Part shown: piece by piece, positions 10,033-20,083 of the stretch
Layout of the letters: each line of letters begins with the position of its first letter
How positions within the stretch are numbered: the first letter of the stretch is position 1
Assembly: GCF_030652515.1 (NCBI RefSeq)
Contig: NZ_JAUSAR010000082.1
Coordinates: 33,597 to 97,596, forward strand
Origin: Aquabacterium sp.
GTDB taxonomy: Bacteria; Pseudomonadota; Gammaproteobacteria; Burkholderiales; Burkholderiaceae_C
Direction: 5' to 3'
Length of the DNA: 64,000 nt
Notes under the pieces: generated by a model
Told to the model about the DNA's origin: nothing
Database searches by the model: none
Seen by the model: the letters and a program-made list of their open reading frames with translations, nothing else
Translations under genes and position numbers: made by a program

Positions 10033-11982
10033 ATGGAAGACTTTCGCCCCCACAACGCCGCAGGCTCCCCTGCCCCGATCGATACGACAATCGCCGACGC
10101 CCTCCAAGAACGCATCACCCATGCGCGCGTCCGGATGCTCTACGGCCACATGCCTGTCACCGCCTGGACGCTGGGTGGTTTCATCATCGTGATCGGTGGA
10201 TTGATCCACTTCACTCAGCCTGCACCGCTGACCCTGCCAACCTTGGCCTGGCTGACGCTGGCGCTGGTGCTGGCAGTCACCCGAGCCTTGCACGCGCAGT
10301 CGTATTTCCGTTCGGCCAACCGTCAGGCACCGTTCTGGCGGCGCAGCTACTACTGGCTGAGCTTGGTGTTCAGTGTGTGCTGGGGTGCGCTGCCCTGGGC
10401 ACTTCCCATCAGCCACGATCAGCAACTGGCGACTGCCATCATCGGCGTGATGATCGGCATGGCAGCCACGGGCGCCGCGCAGATCAGCAGCGACCGCGCC
10501 AATGTGCGTGCGTGGACGGTGCCCATTCTGGCGTCCTCCGCCATCTACTGCGCGAACACCGGCGGACCGCTGGGATGGTTCGGCTTCATCAGCATCATGG
10601 GTTTCCTGGTGATCCTGTGGCTGGAGGCGGACCGCGCACACCGCCGCATCAGCGAGATGCTGCGTCTGCGCTTCGAAAGCGAGGAGCTGGCGCATGCCCG
10701 CGCCCAGGCCCTGCACGAAGCCGAATCACTCAGCGCCGCCAAGGGCCGATTCCTGGCCACCATGAGCCACGAGATGCGCACGCCGCTGCACGGCATCCTT
10801 GGCCTGTCGCGCATGCTGCGGGCCCGACTGCGCCAGCCCGAGGACCTGTCCCAGATCGGCCTGCTGCACAACGCTGGCGAGCACCTGCTCGGCGTCATCA
10901 ACGATGTGCTGGACTTCTCTCGGCTCAAGGACCATGGGCTGCGCCTGAACGCCAGGCCTGTGCTGCTCAATGAGCTGGCGAGGCATGTGTGCGAGCTGTC
11001 CCAGGTCACGGCGCGCGACAAGTGCTTGGTGGTGATGCTGCGCTCCGAACTGCCTGACCACCTGTGGCTACAGGCTGACCCGGACCGCTTGCGCCAGGTG
11101 CTCACCAACCTGGTGGGCAACGCCGTCAAGTTCACTGCGCAGGGGCATGTCGTCGTTCGACTCGGACTGGACGGCGGCGACACCGCAGGGCCTGACGAAG
11201 GCGCTTGCCACGTCGTATTCGAGGTGCAGGACACGGGCAGAGGCATTCCCGAAGCGCACATCGAGAGGATATTCGACGCCTTTCACCAGGTCGAGGCCCA
11301 CGACGACTACCAGGTTGGCGGCACGGGGCTTGGCTTGAGCATCTCCCAGCAAATTTGCATGGCCATGGGCGGCAAGCTGCGCTGCGAAAGCCGTGTGGGC
11401 ATTGGCACGACGTTCTCGTTCAACTTGGCTTTGCCCCGAACGCATCGCCCATCGGATGAGGTGGCCAGTGCCGGCCTGCCGCATGACCTATTCAATGACG
11501 ATGACGGTGCCCCGCGACTGGCCGGGCGAGTGCTGGTGGTCGAGGACAACCTCGTCAACGCGCTGGTCGCAAAGGCCACGCTCGAAAGCCTGGGGCTGGA
11601 GGTCGTGGTGGCGGAAAATGGACTGCGTGCGCTCGAATGGCTGGCGGCGCATGAGGCAGATCTGGTGTTGATGGATTTCCACATGCCGGAGATGGGCGGC
11701 ATCGAAGCCACGCGTCGAATCCGCGAAATGGAGGTGCGCCAGGGCTGGTCGGCCATGCCGATCGTGGCCATGAGTGCTGGCGACCAGATTGATGACCATC
11801 GGCATTGCCTGGAGGTCGGCATGAACGACTACGTCAGCAAACCCTTCGTGCCGCGAGACATGAACCGCGTTCTGCGGAGCCATTTGCAAAACCTGGGGCC
11901 GCGGCGCGGCCTCGCGGCTGTGCAAGCACCCTGCGGCGCAAGCCATCCGGCTACGGCTGAGCCGCATCCGATGCAGGCATAA
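10033..11982 (+). CDS. Hybrid sensor histidine kinase/response regulator with N-terminal multi-TM region
   Basis: H-box ATMSHEMRTPLHGILGLSRML, N-box LTNLVGNAVKFT, G-boxes DTGRGIPE / GGTGLGLSI, REC domain VLVVEDNLVN...LVLMDFHMPEM...YVSKPF; ORF could start at 9964. Confidence 0.93.
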   Translation: MEDFRPHNAAGSPAPIDTTIADALQERITHARVRMLYGHMPVTAWTLGGFIIVIGGLIHFTQPAPLTLPTLAWLTLALVLAVTRALHAQSYFRSANRQAPFWRRSYYWLSLVFSVCWGALPWALPISHDQQLATAIIGVMIGMAATGAAQISSDRANVRAWTVPILASSAIYCANTGGPLGWFGFISIMGFLVILWLEADRAHRRISEMLRLRFESEELAHARAQALHEAESLSAAKGRFLATMSHEMRTPLHGILGLSRMLRARLRQPEDLSQIGLLHNAGEHLLGVINDVLDFSRLKDHGLRLNARPVLLNELARHVCELSQVTARDKCLVVMLRSELPDHLWLQADPDRLRQVLTNLVGNAVKFTAQGHVVVRLGLDGGDTAGPDEGACHVVFEVQDTGRGIPEAHIERIFDAFHQVEAHDDYQVGGTGLGLSISQQICMAMGGKLRCESRVGIGTTFSFNLALPRTHRPSDEVASAGLPHDLFNDDDGAPRLAGRVLVVEDNLVNALVAKATLESLGLEVVVAENGLRALEWLAAHEADLVLMDFHMPEMGGIEATRRIREMEVRQGWSAMPIVAMSAGDQIDDHRHCLEVGMNDYVSKPFVPRDMNRVLRSHLQNLGPRRGLAAVQAPCGASHPATAEPHPMQA

Positions 11983-12015
11983 GTCCGTGTTGTGGCCCGA
12001 TTCGGCAGCAATACA

Positions 12016-12033
12016 TGGTACAAACATGTACCA
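12016..12033. promoter_or_regulatory. Perfect inverted repeat TGGTACA-AACA-TGTACCA upstream of alpha/beta hydrolase
   Basis: Read directly; same core GGTACA-N4-TGTACC recurs at 18466-18481 next to the TetR gene. Confidence 0.75.
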
Positions 12034-12101
12034 ATCACGACGCCACATGACTTTGAGATGCGCAAGTTCAACAACGAGCATGCTTGGCCCCAAGCAGTTC
12101 C

Positions 12102-13022
12102 ATGAAGATTCAACAAACGCGCACATCCATCACTGTGGACGACGCCAGCCTGTGCCTGCACCGGTTCAAGCGACCTGATGGTCACGGGCCAGCGGTGTTG
12201 ATGCTCCACGGCATGATGTCCAACGGGCGGGTCTTCTACAGCCGCTCAGGCAAGGGCCTGGCGCCGTGGCTGGCCGAGCGTGGCTACGATGTTTTTGTGG
12301 CGGACTTGCGTGGCAAAGGCGGCAGCATGCCCCTCATCGACCGGAATGCGCGGCACGGTCAGAGCGAAATGATTGGCGTCGACCTGCCGGCCTTGCACGC
12401 CGCCGTGCGGCACCAGGCGCAGGCCAGCCAGGTGCACTGGGTGTCTCATTCCTGGGGCGGCGTGGTGATGAACAGCTGCCTGCTGCGGCATCCCGCCCTC
12501 ATTGCCCAGGTGGCCAGTGTGGTGCACTTCGCCGCCAAGCGCAGCGTCAGGGTTCGCAACCTGCAGCGGAGGATAGAAATCGACCTGATGTGGAATCGGG
12601 TCCTGAAGCGGGTAACGCGTTGGATGGGCTATTTGCCGGCCAGGCAACTGCGCATCGGTTCAGACAACGAGACCCGCAAAACGCGGCGCCAGATTCAGGC
12701 GTGGGTCGAGGCTGACCGCTGGGTGGACGATGACGACGGCTTTGACTACGGCCGCGCTGCGCAGCAAGTCAAGCTGCCGCCCACCCTTTATTTGGCTGCC
12801 ATCGACGATCCGTGTCGCGGGCATCCCGAGGACGTGAAGCGCTTTCGTGCTGAGTCCGGCCCGCACTTCTCCCGGGTCCACGTCCTGTCAAAGCGGGGCG
12901 GCGCGATGCATGACTATGACCACGTCAGCATCGTGACCCACCCGGACGCCGGCAGTGACCAATTCAAGCTGGCTGAAGCATGGATGCAAGGCCGCCACGA
13001 TGCCGTGTCAGAGACTGGCTGA
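12102..13022 (+). CDS. Alpha/beta hydrolase
   Basis: VLMLHGMMSNGRVFYS, nucleophile-elbow-like WVSHSWGG, YDHVSIVTHP. Confidence 0.82.
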   Translation: MKIQQTRTSITVDDASLCLHRFKRPDGHGPAVLMLHGMMSNGRVFYSRSGKGLAPWLAERGYDVFVADLRGKGGSMPLIDRNARHGQSEMIGVDLPALHAAVRHQAQASQVHWVSHSWGGVVMNSCLLRHPALIAQVASVVHFAAKRSVRVRNLQRRIEIDLMWNRVLKRVTRWMGYLPARQLRIGSDNETRKTRRQIQAWVEADRWVDDDDGFDYGRAAQQVKLPPTLYLAAIDDPCRGHPEDVKRFRAESGPHFSRVHVLSKRGGAMHDYDHVSIVTHPDAGSDQFKLAEAWMQGRHDAVSETG

Positions 13023-13024
13023 AA

Positions 13025-14152
13025 TCACTGGGGCAGCTCACCCGCTGCCACCTTGAGCATGCCGAACGCCGTTGCCACCAGGCTGTGGACATACAAGGTG
13101 CCTTCCACTTCCGTGATGCCGGTCACTTCCGGGTAGCGCCCGCTGGGGTCCTGCAGGTCTGCGAGGATATGGCCCTGCTCGTTGAAGGCCAGTGCGTGAC
13201 CATAGGGCTTGGGCACCGGCAACAAAAAATGGGGCAGGCGGAATGAAGCGGCACGCAAGAAGGGCCAGGGTGCGAGCGCATCGGCCAGCACACTGCGGGC
13301 TTTGGGCAGACCCACCCAGTAGCGGCCCGATTCGCCTTTGGTCAGGTTGTCGGGAAAGGCGGGCAGGTTGTCCAGAATCACGCGGGCCGTGTTGCCCGGC
13401 AAACGGATGTCGAGCTGCCTGGCTGACATGGGGATGCGCCAGATGCGATAGCGTCCGGTCTCCGCCACCAACAGCGATTGGCCATCCTCGGCCAGCACGA
13501 TGCCGTTGGCGAACACCAGCCCGGTAGCAATCACCTCGGTGGTGTGCGTGGCCGGGTCGTGCACCAGTACCCGCCCGTTGCCACGCTGCTCCAGGATCTC
13601 GGCCAGGCTCACTGCCATCGGGTCACCCCAGGGGCCGGGTTGAAAGCGGTGGCTGGCCTCGGTGAAATAGATGCGTCCATCCGGTGCGACGGCCACGGCG
13701 TCGGCGAAGACGATGGCATCGGTGTCCGACACCCGATCGGTGATCAGGCTGACTTGGCCCTTGGGCGTCACGCGAAGCAGGCCCTTGTAGGCATCGGCGG
13801 CGATGAGGTTGCCGTCGCGGTCGAAGTCGAAGCCCAACACGCGACCACCAGTGTCGGCCACGAGTTCAAGGTGGCTGCCATCGCGCTGCAGGCGCACGAT
13901 GTGGCCATTGTCCAGCGCGGTGTACATCAAACCGTCGGGGCCTTGGGCCACATGTTCGGGACCGCCCCCCGAGGTCAGTGGCAACAGGCGCAAGTCGGCC
14001 AAGCGCTCATTGCGTGTGTAGGGGCCACTGTAGCCCGGCGAAGGCTGAGGCTGCCAGGCCACCGGATGGACACCGGTCGGCCAGAAAAGCAGGTAGCCCG
14101 CCAGGGCAACGATGGCCAGTGCGGCAGATGTCAGGAGCGGCTTTGTCATCAT
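13025..14152 (-). CDS. SMP-30/gluconolactonase/strictosidine synthase-like protein, N-terminal membrane anchor
   Basis: Hydrophobic N-terminus; GPEHVAQGPDGLMYTALDNGHIVRL..., FANGIVLAEDGQSLLVAETGRYRIWRI beta-propeller repeats. Confidence 0.82.
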   Translation of the reverse strand: MMTKPLLTSAALAIVALAGYLLFWPTGVHPVAWQPQPSPGYSGPYTRNERLADLRLLPLTSGGGPEHVAQGPDGLMYTALDNGHIVRLQRDGSHLELVADTGGRVLGFDFDRDGNLIAADAYKGLLRVTPKGQVSLITDRVSDTDAIVFADAVAVAPDGRIYFTEASHRFQPGPWGDPMAVSLAEILEQRGNGRVLVHDPATHTTEVIATGLVFANGIVLAEDGQSLLVAETGRYRIWRIPMSARQLDIRLPGNTARVILDNLPAFPDNLTKGESGRYWVGLPKARSVLADALAPWPFLRAASFRLPHFLLPVPKPYGHALAFNEQGHILADLQDPSGRYPEVTGITEVEGTLYVHSLVATAFGMLKVAAGELPQ

Positions 14153-14179
14153 GTCATCGCAGGAGTGAAGTCGGTGTGA

Positions 14180-14995
14180 TCAAGTGGTGGCAACGCGTCG
14201 AACGATGCGTGTGACCAGGCTGGGGGCCAGGCGTTGAAGGCGCACCAACCAGCCTTCTTTGCCCGCGATCAGCAACCTGGGCTGGCGTTGAACGAGTCCG
14301 TCGACAATCGCCTGGGCCACGCGCTGCGGCGGCATGGCCTTGGACTGCCCTGGGTCCTGCTTGCCATGGGTGCCACCCTGCGCCGTGAGGGCATGCACCG
14401 AGATGTCCGTGTTCACGAAACCGGGGTAGGCCAGCATCACGTGCAGGCCTTGGTCCATGGTTTCGGTGCGCAGGGCTTCGAAAAAGCCGTGCATGGCATG
14501 CTTGGCGGCGATGTAGGCCGAGCGATGCGGCGTGGCGATCAGGCCCAGCACGCTGGCCACCGCCACAATGCTGCCGCGCCCGCGGCGGATCATGTCCGGC
14601 GCGACGAGCTTGGTCAGCTGCAGCGGCCCAAAGTAGTTCACCGCCATGATCTTTCGATCGACATCCAGGCTCGTTTCAAGGGCCATGGAGCGGTGCGTGA
14701 TGCCCGCGTTGTGCACCAGTACATCCACCTGCCATCCGCTTGACTTGATGCGGGCGTAGGCCTGCGCAACGTCTTCGCTGGAGGTGAGGTCGAAGGTCTC
14801 AAGGCGGTATTGGCCGTTGACGTTCAGGCGCTGGCACATGGCCAGCGTCTTGTCCAAACCGGGGCGCTCGGACTCGGGTGCGGACAGAATGAGTTGAGCG
14901 CCTTGCGCCGCAAACGTTTTGGCCAACTCGGCCCCGATGCCGCGAGAGGCCCCGGTGATCCAGACGACCTGGTTCTCAAATGAGCTGTGGGCCAT
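14180..14995 (-). CDS. SDR-family oxidoreductase
   Basis: VWITGASRGIGAELAK, NAG, YIAAKHAMHG. Confidence 0.9.
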   Translation of the reverse strand: MAHSSFENQVVWITGASRGIGAELAKTFAAQGAQLILSAPESERPGLDKTLAMCQRLNVNGQYRLETFDLTSSEDVAQAYARIKSSGWQVDVLVHNAGITHRSMALETSLDVDRKIMAVNYFGPLQLTKLVAPDMIRRGRGSIVAVASVLGLIATPHRSAYIAAKHAMHGFFEALRTETMDQGLHVMLAYPGFVNTDISVHALTAQGGTHGKQDPGQSKAMPPQRVAQAIVDGLVQRQPRLLIAGKEGWLVRLQRLAPSLVTRIVRRVATT

Positions 14996-14996
14996 G

Positions 14997-15887
14997 TCAG
15001 TCCTCTTTGTGCTTGGCCGTCAAGGCGTGGCCCATGCTGCTGGCGCCAAAAGAGCGGCCCATCGCCACAACTTCTGCTTCGACCTTCGGTACCGCGACAC
15101 GGGCCTTGCGTTTGACGAAGAACTCCCACACGGGGCTCATGAACAACTGGCGTATCGCGCCGACGGGGGCCAGCGCGGCAGGCACATAGGTTTTTCGTTG
15201 TCGCCGGTTCACGGCGTTGACCATGGAGCGGGAGCAATCCTCCACCGAAGTGACCACATTGAAGGGCCAGGGCAGTTGCTTGAGAGCATCGTTGAACGAG
15301 GCCAGTTCGCGTCGCTGGTCACGCACCAAGTCGGTGTCGATCCACGCGGGGTAGACCACCCCGACGTCCACACCTTTGTGGGCCACTTCCAGGCGCAGGG
15401 CGTTGGCGAAATGGTCCACCCCGCTCTTGGAGGCGGCATAGGCCGAAGTGCCAGGCATGGACTTGAGTGCTGCAGCCGACGAGACCAACAAAAAATAGCC
15501 TTGGCTGCTGGTGATGGCGGGCAAGGTGGCGCTCACCGTTCGGATGACGCCGATCAGATTGACCTCCACCGTCTTGACCAGGGCTTCGACAGGACTGACG
15601 GCCACCGTGCCATTGCTGGCAATGCCAGCGTTGGCGATCACCACATCGAACCCGCCCAGGTGGGCCAGGGCCGCCGTCACGGCACGCTGCACCGAGCCCT
15701 GATCGGTCACGTCGCATTCGGCCCAGCAGTGGCGGGGGCCCAGTTCCTTCGCGAGTGCGGCCAGCCGATCAGGCTCCAGGCCCACCAGGGCCAAGGTGGC
15801 GCCCTGCGCGGCGAGTTGTCGTGCAGTTTCTGCACCGATGCCTCGGGCTGCTCCCGTGATCAGCACGCGCTGTCCTTGTGGCTTCAT
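14997..15887 (-). CDS. SDR-family oxidoreductase
   Basis: VLITGAARGIGAETARQLA, VIANAGIA, YAASKSGVDHF; ATG at 15887. Confidence 0.9.
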   Translation of the reverse strand: MKPQGQRVLITGAARGIGAETARQLAAQGATLALVGLEPDRLAALAKELGPRHCWAECDVTDQGSVQRAVTAALAHLGGFDVVIANAGIASNGTVAVSPVEALVKTVEVNLIGVIRTVSATLPAITSSQGYFLLVSSAAALKSMPGTSAYAASKSGVDHFANALRLEVAHKGVDVGVVYPAWIDTDLVRDQRRELASFNDALKQLPWPFNVVTSVEDCSRSMVNAVNRRQRKTYVPAALAPVGAIRQLFMSPVWEFFVKRKARVAVPKVEAEVVAMGRSFGASSMGHALTAKHKED

Positions 15888-15889
15888 GG

Positions 15890-16915
15890 TCAATTCCTTG
15901 GTGATTTCAATGCCAGCGCGCGCCATTGGCGGGCGATTTGCGCCACCGCTGTACGCGATTCCCGGTGGACGCTGGCCAAGTTGATGAAGGCATGGCCCAG
16001 GCGAGGAAAATGAAGGTGCTGAACGGGGGTATCTGCACGCCGGAGGTGGTGCACATAGGCCTGCCCTTCATCCTTCAGCATGTCGTAGCCAGCGGTGACG
16101 ACCAGCGCCGACGCCATCTCAAGCGGCACGCTGGCCAGCAGCGGGGACACCCGCGGGTCCGTGGCGAGCGCCCGGACGTCCCCCAGGTAAGCTCCGTAGA
16201 ACGTTTCTCTTTCAGCGCGGTCAAGGAAATAGCCAGCCCCGAACTGTGCGTGCGATGGCCGAGTCTGCGACAAGTCGGTTCCGGGGTAGATCAGCAGTTG
16301 CGCGACGACATGCTGCCCCTCCTGAGCGAGGCGCGCCGCCGCGACCGCGGCCAGGTTGGCGCCTGCGCTGTCTCCGCCCAATGCCAGGCCTGTCACCCCG
16401 AAGGCATCAAGCTGCTTGAGCGCCCAACGTGCGCTGGCCACTGCGTCGTCAACTGCGGCGGGAAACGGCGCCTCTGGTGCAAGTCGGTAGGCCACTGATA
16501 GCAAAGGCATGCCGCTGCCCTCACACAACAGTCGGCAAGCATCATCGTGGGTGTCCAGATCGCCCATGATGAACCCCCCGCCGTGGAAGAACACGGTCAG
16601 CGGCGCCAGGCTGGCAGGCGAACTGGGGTGATACAGCCGGGCGGCCAGCGATCCCTGATCGGTGGGGATGGACAGGTCTTGCGTGGAGCCAACGGCAAAG
16701 CCCGCTTGAAAGGCGACCATGTCTGCGCGAAAACGTTGGCGAGAAGCCATGGCCGAACCGTCTCGACGCCCCAAGCGTCGAAGGCAGCGCAGCACCTGAA
16801 GGAAGGGCGAGAGTTGATCGACCGCATGGGTATCCGGGCTGGCCGGGTGAGCGCCAGCATCCAGCATGCCGTCCAGGCCACGAAGGAAACGCCCTTTGAC
16901 GCGGGACGCACTCAC
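15890..16915 (-). CDS. Alpha/beta hydrolase, HSL family (esterase/lipase)
   Basis: VFFHGGGFIMGD (HGGG), GGDSAGANLAAV; likely GTG start at 16915 forming a GTGA overlap with the FMO stop. Confidence 0.88.
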   Translation of the reverse strand: MSASRVKGRFLRGLDGMLDAGAHPASPDTHAVDQLSPFLQVLRCLRRLGRRDGSAMASRQRFRADMVAFQAGFAVGSTQDLSIPTDQGSLAARLYHPSSPASLAPLTVFFHGGGFIMGDLDTHDDACRLLCEGSGMPLLSVAYRLAPEAPFPAAVDDAVASARWALKQLDAFGVTGLALGGDSAGANLAAVAAARLAQEGQHVVAQLLIYPGTDLSQTRPSHAQFGAGYFLDRAERETFYGAYLGDVRALATDPRVSPLLASVPLEMASALVVTAGYDMLKDEGQAYVHHLRRADTPVQHLHFPRLGHAFINLASVHRESRTAVAQIARQWRALALKSPRN

Positions 16916-18444
16916 GGGGAGACCTTGGTGGTGCTGGATGCTGGTCTCACTGGCGCAATGCGCCGCCACGCGTAATCCGTCTCAGTTACTTTGCTCGCCG
17001 CCCGCGCATAGCTGAACGTGAACCCCGGCCAGGTGCTGGAGTTGCGGCCAGTGTCGTCCAGATACCAACTTTCGCAGCCGCCAGCCACCCACACGGTGCC
17101 ACGCATCATTTTCTCGATCCGGGTCAGGAAGCGCTGCTGCGCCGATGCCGTGGGCTCCACCGCGTCGTAACCATTGGACCGCGCCAGTTTGATCACGCCC
17201 GCGATGTGCCGGGCCTGCGCTTCCAGCATGTACACCACGGAGGTGTGCCCCAAACCAATGTTGGGGCCGTGCAGCAGATACAGGTTGGGAAAGCCGTGCA
17301 CCGTGGTGCCCATGTAGGCCTGTGGACTGCCCTGCCAGGCCGATGCCAGCGTGCGCCCCTTTCCATCATGGATCAGGTGGGCAAAGGGCAAATCCTTGGT
17401 CTTGAAGCCGGTGCCGTAAATGATCGTGTCCACCGGTCTGAAAGCACCGTCCTGCCCGACGACGCCATCCGGCAGGACCTGTTTCACGCCGTCAGTGATG
17501 ACTTCGACGTTGGCTTGCGCCAGCGCTGGGTAATAGGTGTTCGAGATCAGAATCCGCTTGCACCCCAAGGTGTAGTCAGGTGTCAGCTTCTTGCGCAAGG
17601 CGGGGTCTCGCACCGCCGCATGCATGTGCCTGAGTGCCTTGGCTTGGGTACGCGCCATGAGCCGCGGGTGCAAGAAGCCCAGGGCCAAGGCTTCGCGATG
17701 GACATAGACCCGAGCACGCGCCAGTTGTTGCAGCCAAGGCAGCTTGCGAAACAGGCTCCGGGCGGTTGTTGAAATCGGCCCGTCATGGCGAGGCAAAACC
17801 CACGGTGGCGTGCGCTGGAACACGTGCATGTGCGCCACTTCCGGCTGGATGGCCGGAATGAACTGCAACGCAGACGCGCCAGTGCCCATGACCGCGATGC
17901 GCCTGCCTTTCGGGTTGAAACTTTTGGGCCAGTTGGCCGAATGGAAGACGTCACCCTTGAACGCGTCCAGGCCAGGAAGTTTCGGCATCAAAGGATCGCT
18001 CAGTGAGCCGAAAGCGCCCACCAGGTGCTGGGCGCGCACCTCACCTTGGCTGGTCTGAATGCACCAAGTGGCGCTGGACTCTTCCCATGCGGCTTGCTGG
18101 ACGTCGTGGTTCAGTCGCACGTGAGGCATCAGCCCCAGCTCCTGCACGCAGCGCTTCAGATAGCTCAGGATTTCGCCTTGAGGCGAAAAAGCCCGACTCC
18201 AGTCCGGATTGGGCGCGAAGGAGAACGAATACAGATGGGACTGCACATCGCAGGCGCACCCTGGGTAGCTGTTGTCGCGCCACACGCCACCCACGTCACT
18301 TGCACGCTCAAGGATGAGGAAGTCATGGAAACCTGCCTGCTTCAGGTAATGGGCTGCGGCCAATCCGCCGAAGCCTGAGCCGACGATGGCGACCTGAGTG
18401 GAAACACGACCGGTTGATGTGGGGCAAATGTTTTGCATAGCCAT
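16912..18444 (-). CDS. Flavin-containing monooxygenase (FMO/Baeyer-Villiger type, NAD(P)/FAD)
   Basis: VAIVGSGFGGLAAAHYLKQ; FKGDVFHSANWP (FMO/BVMO-like FxGxxxHxxxWP); IAVMGTGASALQFIPAI. Confidence 0.93.
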   Translation of the reverse strand: MAMQNICPTSTGRVSTQVAIVGSGFGGLAAAHYLKQAGFHDFLILERASDVGGVWRDNSYPGCACDVQSHLYSFSFAPNPDWSRAFSPQGEILSYLKRCVQELGLMPHVRLNHDVQQAAWEESSATWCIQTSQGEVRAQHLVGAFGSLSDPLMPKLPGLDAFKGDVFHSANWPKSFNPKGRRIAVMGTGASALQFIPAIQPEVAHMHVFQRTPPWVLPRHDGPISTTARSLFRKLPWLQQLARARVYVHREALALGFLHPRLMARTQAKALRHMHAAVRDPALRKKLTPDYTLGCKRILISNTYYPALAQANVEVITDGVKQVLPDGVVGQDGAFRPVDTIIYGTGFKTKDLPFAHLIHDGKGRTLASAWQGSPQAYMGTTVHGFPNLYLLHGPNIGLGHTSVVYMLEAQARHIAGVIKLARSNGYDAVEPTASAQQRFLTRIEKMMRGTVWVAGGCESWYLDDTGRNSSTWPGFTFSYARAASKVTETDYAWRRIAPVRPASSTTKVSP

Positions 18445-18465
18445 GAAGCGACGACAGAGGAAAGT

Positions 18466-18481
18466 GGTACAAAAGTGTACC
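18466..18481. promoter_or_regulatory. Inverted repeat GGTACA-AAAG-TGTACC in FMO/TetR divergent promoter
   Basis: Read directly; lies between FMO start (18444) and TetR start (18524). Confidence 0.78.
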
Positions 18482-18523
18482 GCAATAATCCAAAGATCGC
18501 TAAGGCGCTTTCACCGCTCACTC

Positions 18524-19126
18524 ATGGCCTTGACGAAAGATGGCATTTCTCCGCGCAGTCGCCTGATCGCTGGCATGGCCAAGGTGTTGGAGCAACGCTC
18601 ACTGTCCGAGCTCTACGCCGACGATGTGGTGAAAGAGGCTGGGGTATCCAAGCGGACCTTCTACCAGCACTTTGCCAACAAGGAAGACTGCTTCCTGGCG
18701 CTGTACCGCGAGAACAGTGCACGGGTGCTTGGCGTCCTCAAGGAGGCCTCCGGTACCGCCGGTCTCACTGCGCTGGAGCGCATCCAACTGGGGGCCAAGG
18801 CTTACCTGTCGTTCATGCAGGGACAGTCTGCGCTGATGAAGCGGCTGTACATCGACATCTTGTACCTGGGTACGGAAGGCATGAAGGCCAAGCGAGAGGT
18901 GCTGCAACAGTTCGCGGATGTGCTGCTGGCCGCGTATGACGCGGAACGCGCGCTGCAGCCATCGCTACCGCCCCTGGATCCCGAGTTGGTCCTGGCGATT
19001 GTGGCTGGCATCAACGAATTGATCCTGTTCAAGATCGAAGATGGGCAAGCCGACCGTTTGAGCGATCTGGAAAACGTCAGTCAGCGGCTGATCCTGGGCC
19101 AACTTCTCTTGAGCCAAACTGGCTGA
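18524..19126 (+). CDS. TetR/AcrR-family regulator
   Basis: SLSELYADDVVKEAGVSKRTFYQHFANKEDCFLALY HTH. Confidence 0.92.
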   Translation: MALTKDGISPRSRLIAGMAKVLEQRSLSELYADDVVKEAGVSKRTFYQHFANKEDCFLALYRENSARVLGVLKEASGTAGLTALERIQLGAKAYLSFMQGQSALMKRLYIDILYLGTEGMKAKREVLQQFADVLLAAYDAERALQPSLPPLDPELVLAIVAGINELILFKIEDGQADRLSDLENVSQRLILGQLLLSQTG

Positions 19127-19157
19127 AACTGGTCAAGGGCGGGTAAGGCCATCCTCG

Positions 19158-19400
19158 ATACCGGGAAAATAAGTGCGCTTCGCGATGGCGGTCTGTGCAG
19201 ATGCCGCCCCCCCGCTCAAAATGCGCGTCGTTTCCCTGGGACGATGGTCGTCGGATTGAGCACGATAGACGCGCTGAGAGTCTCCAATCACTCCCACTCG
19301 ATCATTTCCGGCGCCTTGAGAGCCGCATGAACACTGGGTTTCCGACGTACCAAGATTTCTTTCTACCGCCATTTTTACCGACGCCGGAAGCTGCGCCCTC
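19158..19400. repeat. Interspersed repeat copy A (core 19285-19372)
   Basis: ctcccactcgatcatttccggcgccttgagagccgcatgaacactgggttt...caagatttctttctaccg shared with 37797 and 59405; upstream flank shared with copy C. Confidence 0.75.
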
Positions 19401-19418
19401 ACCAAGTAAACGCGACCT

Positions 19419-19883
19419 TCAATCCGGCTCCGCGGTCAGTCGCACATTGGCTTTTCCCGGGCCGATCTCAGGCCTCGCCTCTCTCGGGCTCAGCACCTCG
19501 CCACACTCAGAGCAACTCAACTGTGCGGTGAAGTAGTGTTCGCACTTGACGTGCTTGTAAAGCATCGGCGCGCCCATGCCCTTGTCCAAATACTTGTCCC
19601 CCCAATTGACCATCGCCATGATCACCGGGTAAAGATCCAGGCCCTTGGCAGTCAGGCAGTACTCAAAGCGAGTCGGGCCTGCTTGATAAGCCGTCTTCTT
19701 GAGCACGCCCTCATCTACCAGCTTTTTCAGCCGCTCCGACAGCCGCTGCCTGGAGATGCCTAAGTCTTTCTGGAAGTCCTCGAACTTGCGGATACGCAAA
19801 AATGCGTCCCTCAGTATCAGCATCGTCCAGCGATCACCAATGACCGACAGCGTCCTGGCAATGGAGCAGTTCTCGTCCTGCAT
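19419..19883 (-). CDS. HxlR-family transcriptional regulator
   Basis: CSIARTLSVIGDRWTMLILRDAFLRIRKFEDFQKDLGISRQRLSERLKKLVDEGVL. Confidence 0.93.
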   Translation of the reverse strand: MQDENCSIARTLSVIGDRWTMLILRDAFLRIRKFEDFQKDLGISRQRLSERLKKLVDEGVLKKTAYQAGPTRFEYCLTAKGLDLYPVIMAMVNWGDKYLDKGMGAPMLYKHVKCEHYFTAQLSCSECGEVLSPREARPEIGPGKANVRLTAEPD

Positions 19884-20083
19884 CTGATCCTAGCGCATGA
19901 GCCAGACCTCCTTCTTGGCTGTCAGCCCCTCGTTCCGAGGCTCCCGACCTTCATTCAAGCTTCGGTTGGCCCTCGCCTTGAACATGGCGTTGGCAACCTT
20001 GGCCTTTGGAGCATGATCTTGGCGCCTCAGGTGAATTGCATCCTTTTAGGATTCGGCATCTCTATCCGAGGGCATAGACTTCC

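Noticed and set aside
19285-19345. Repeat core read on the minus strand ends ...APEMIEWE*, reminiscent of the GuaA C-terminus
   Set aside because: Only the terminal IEWE resembles GMP synthase; upstream residues (KPSVHAALK) do not, so no gene call was made.
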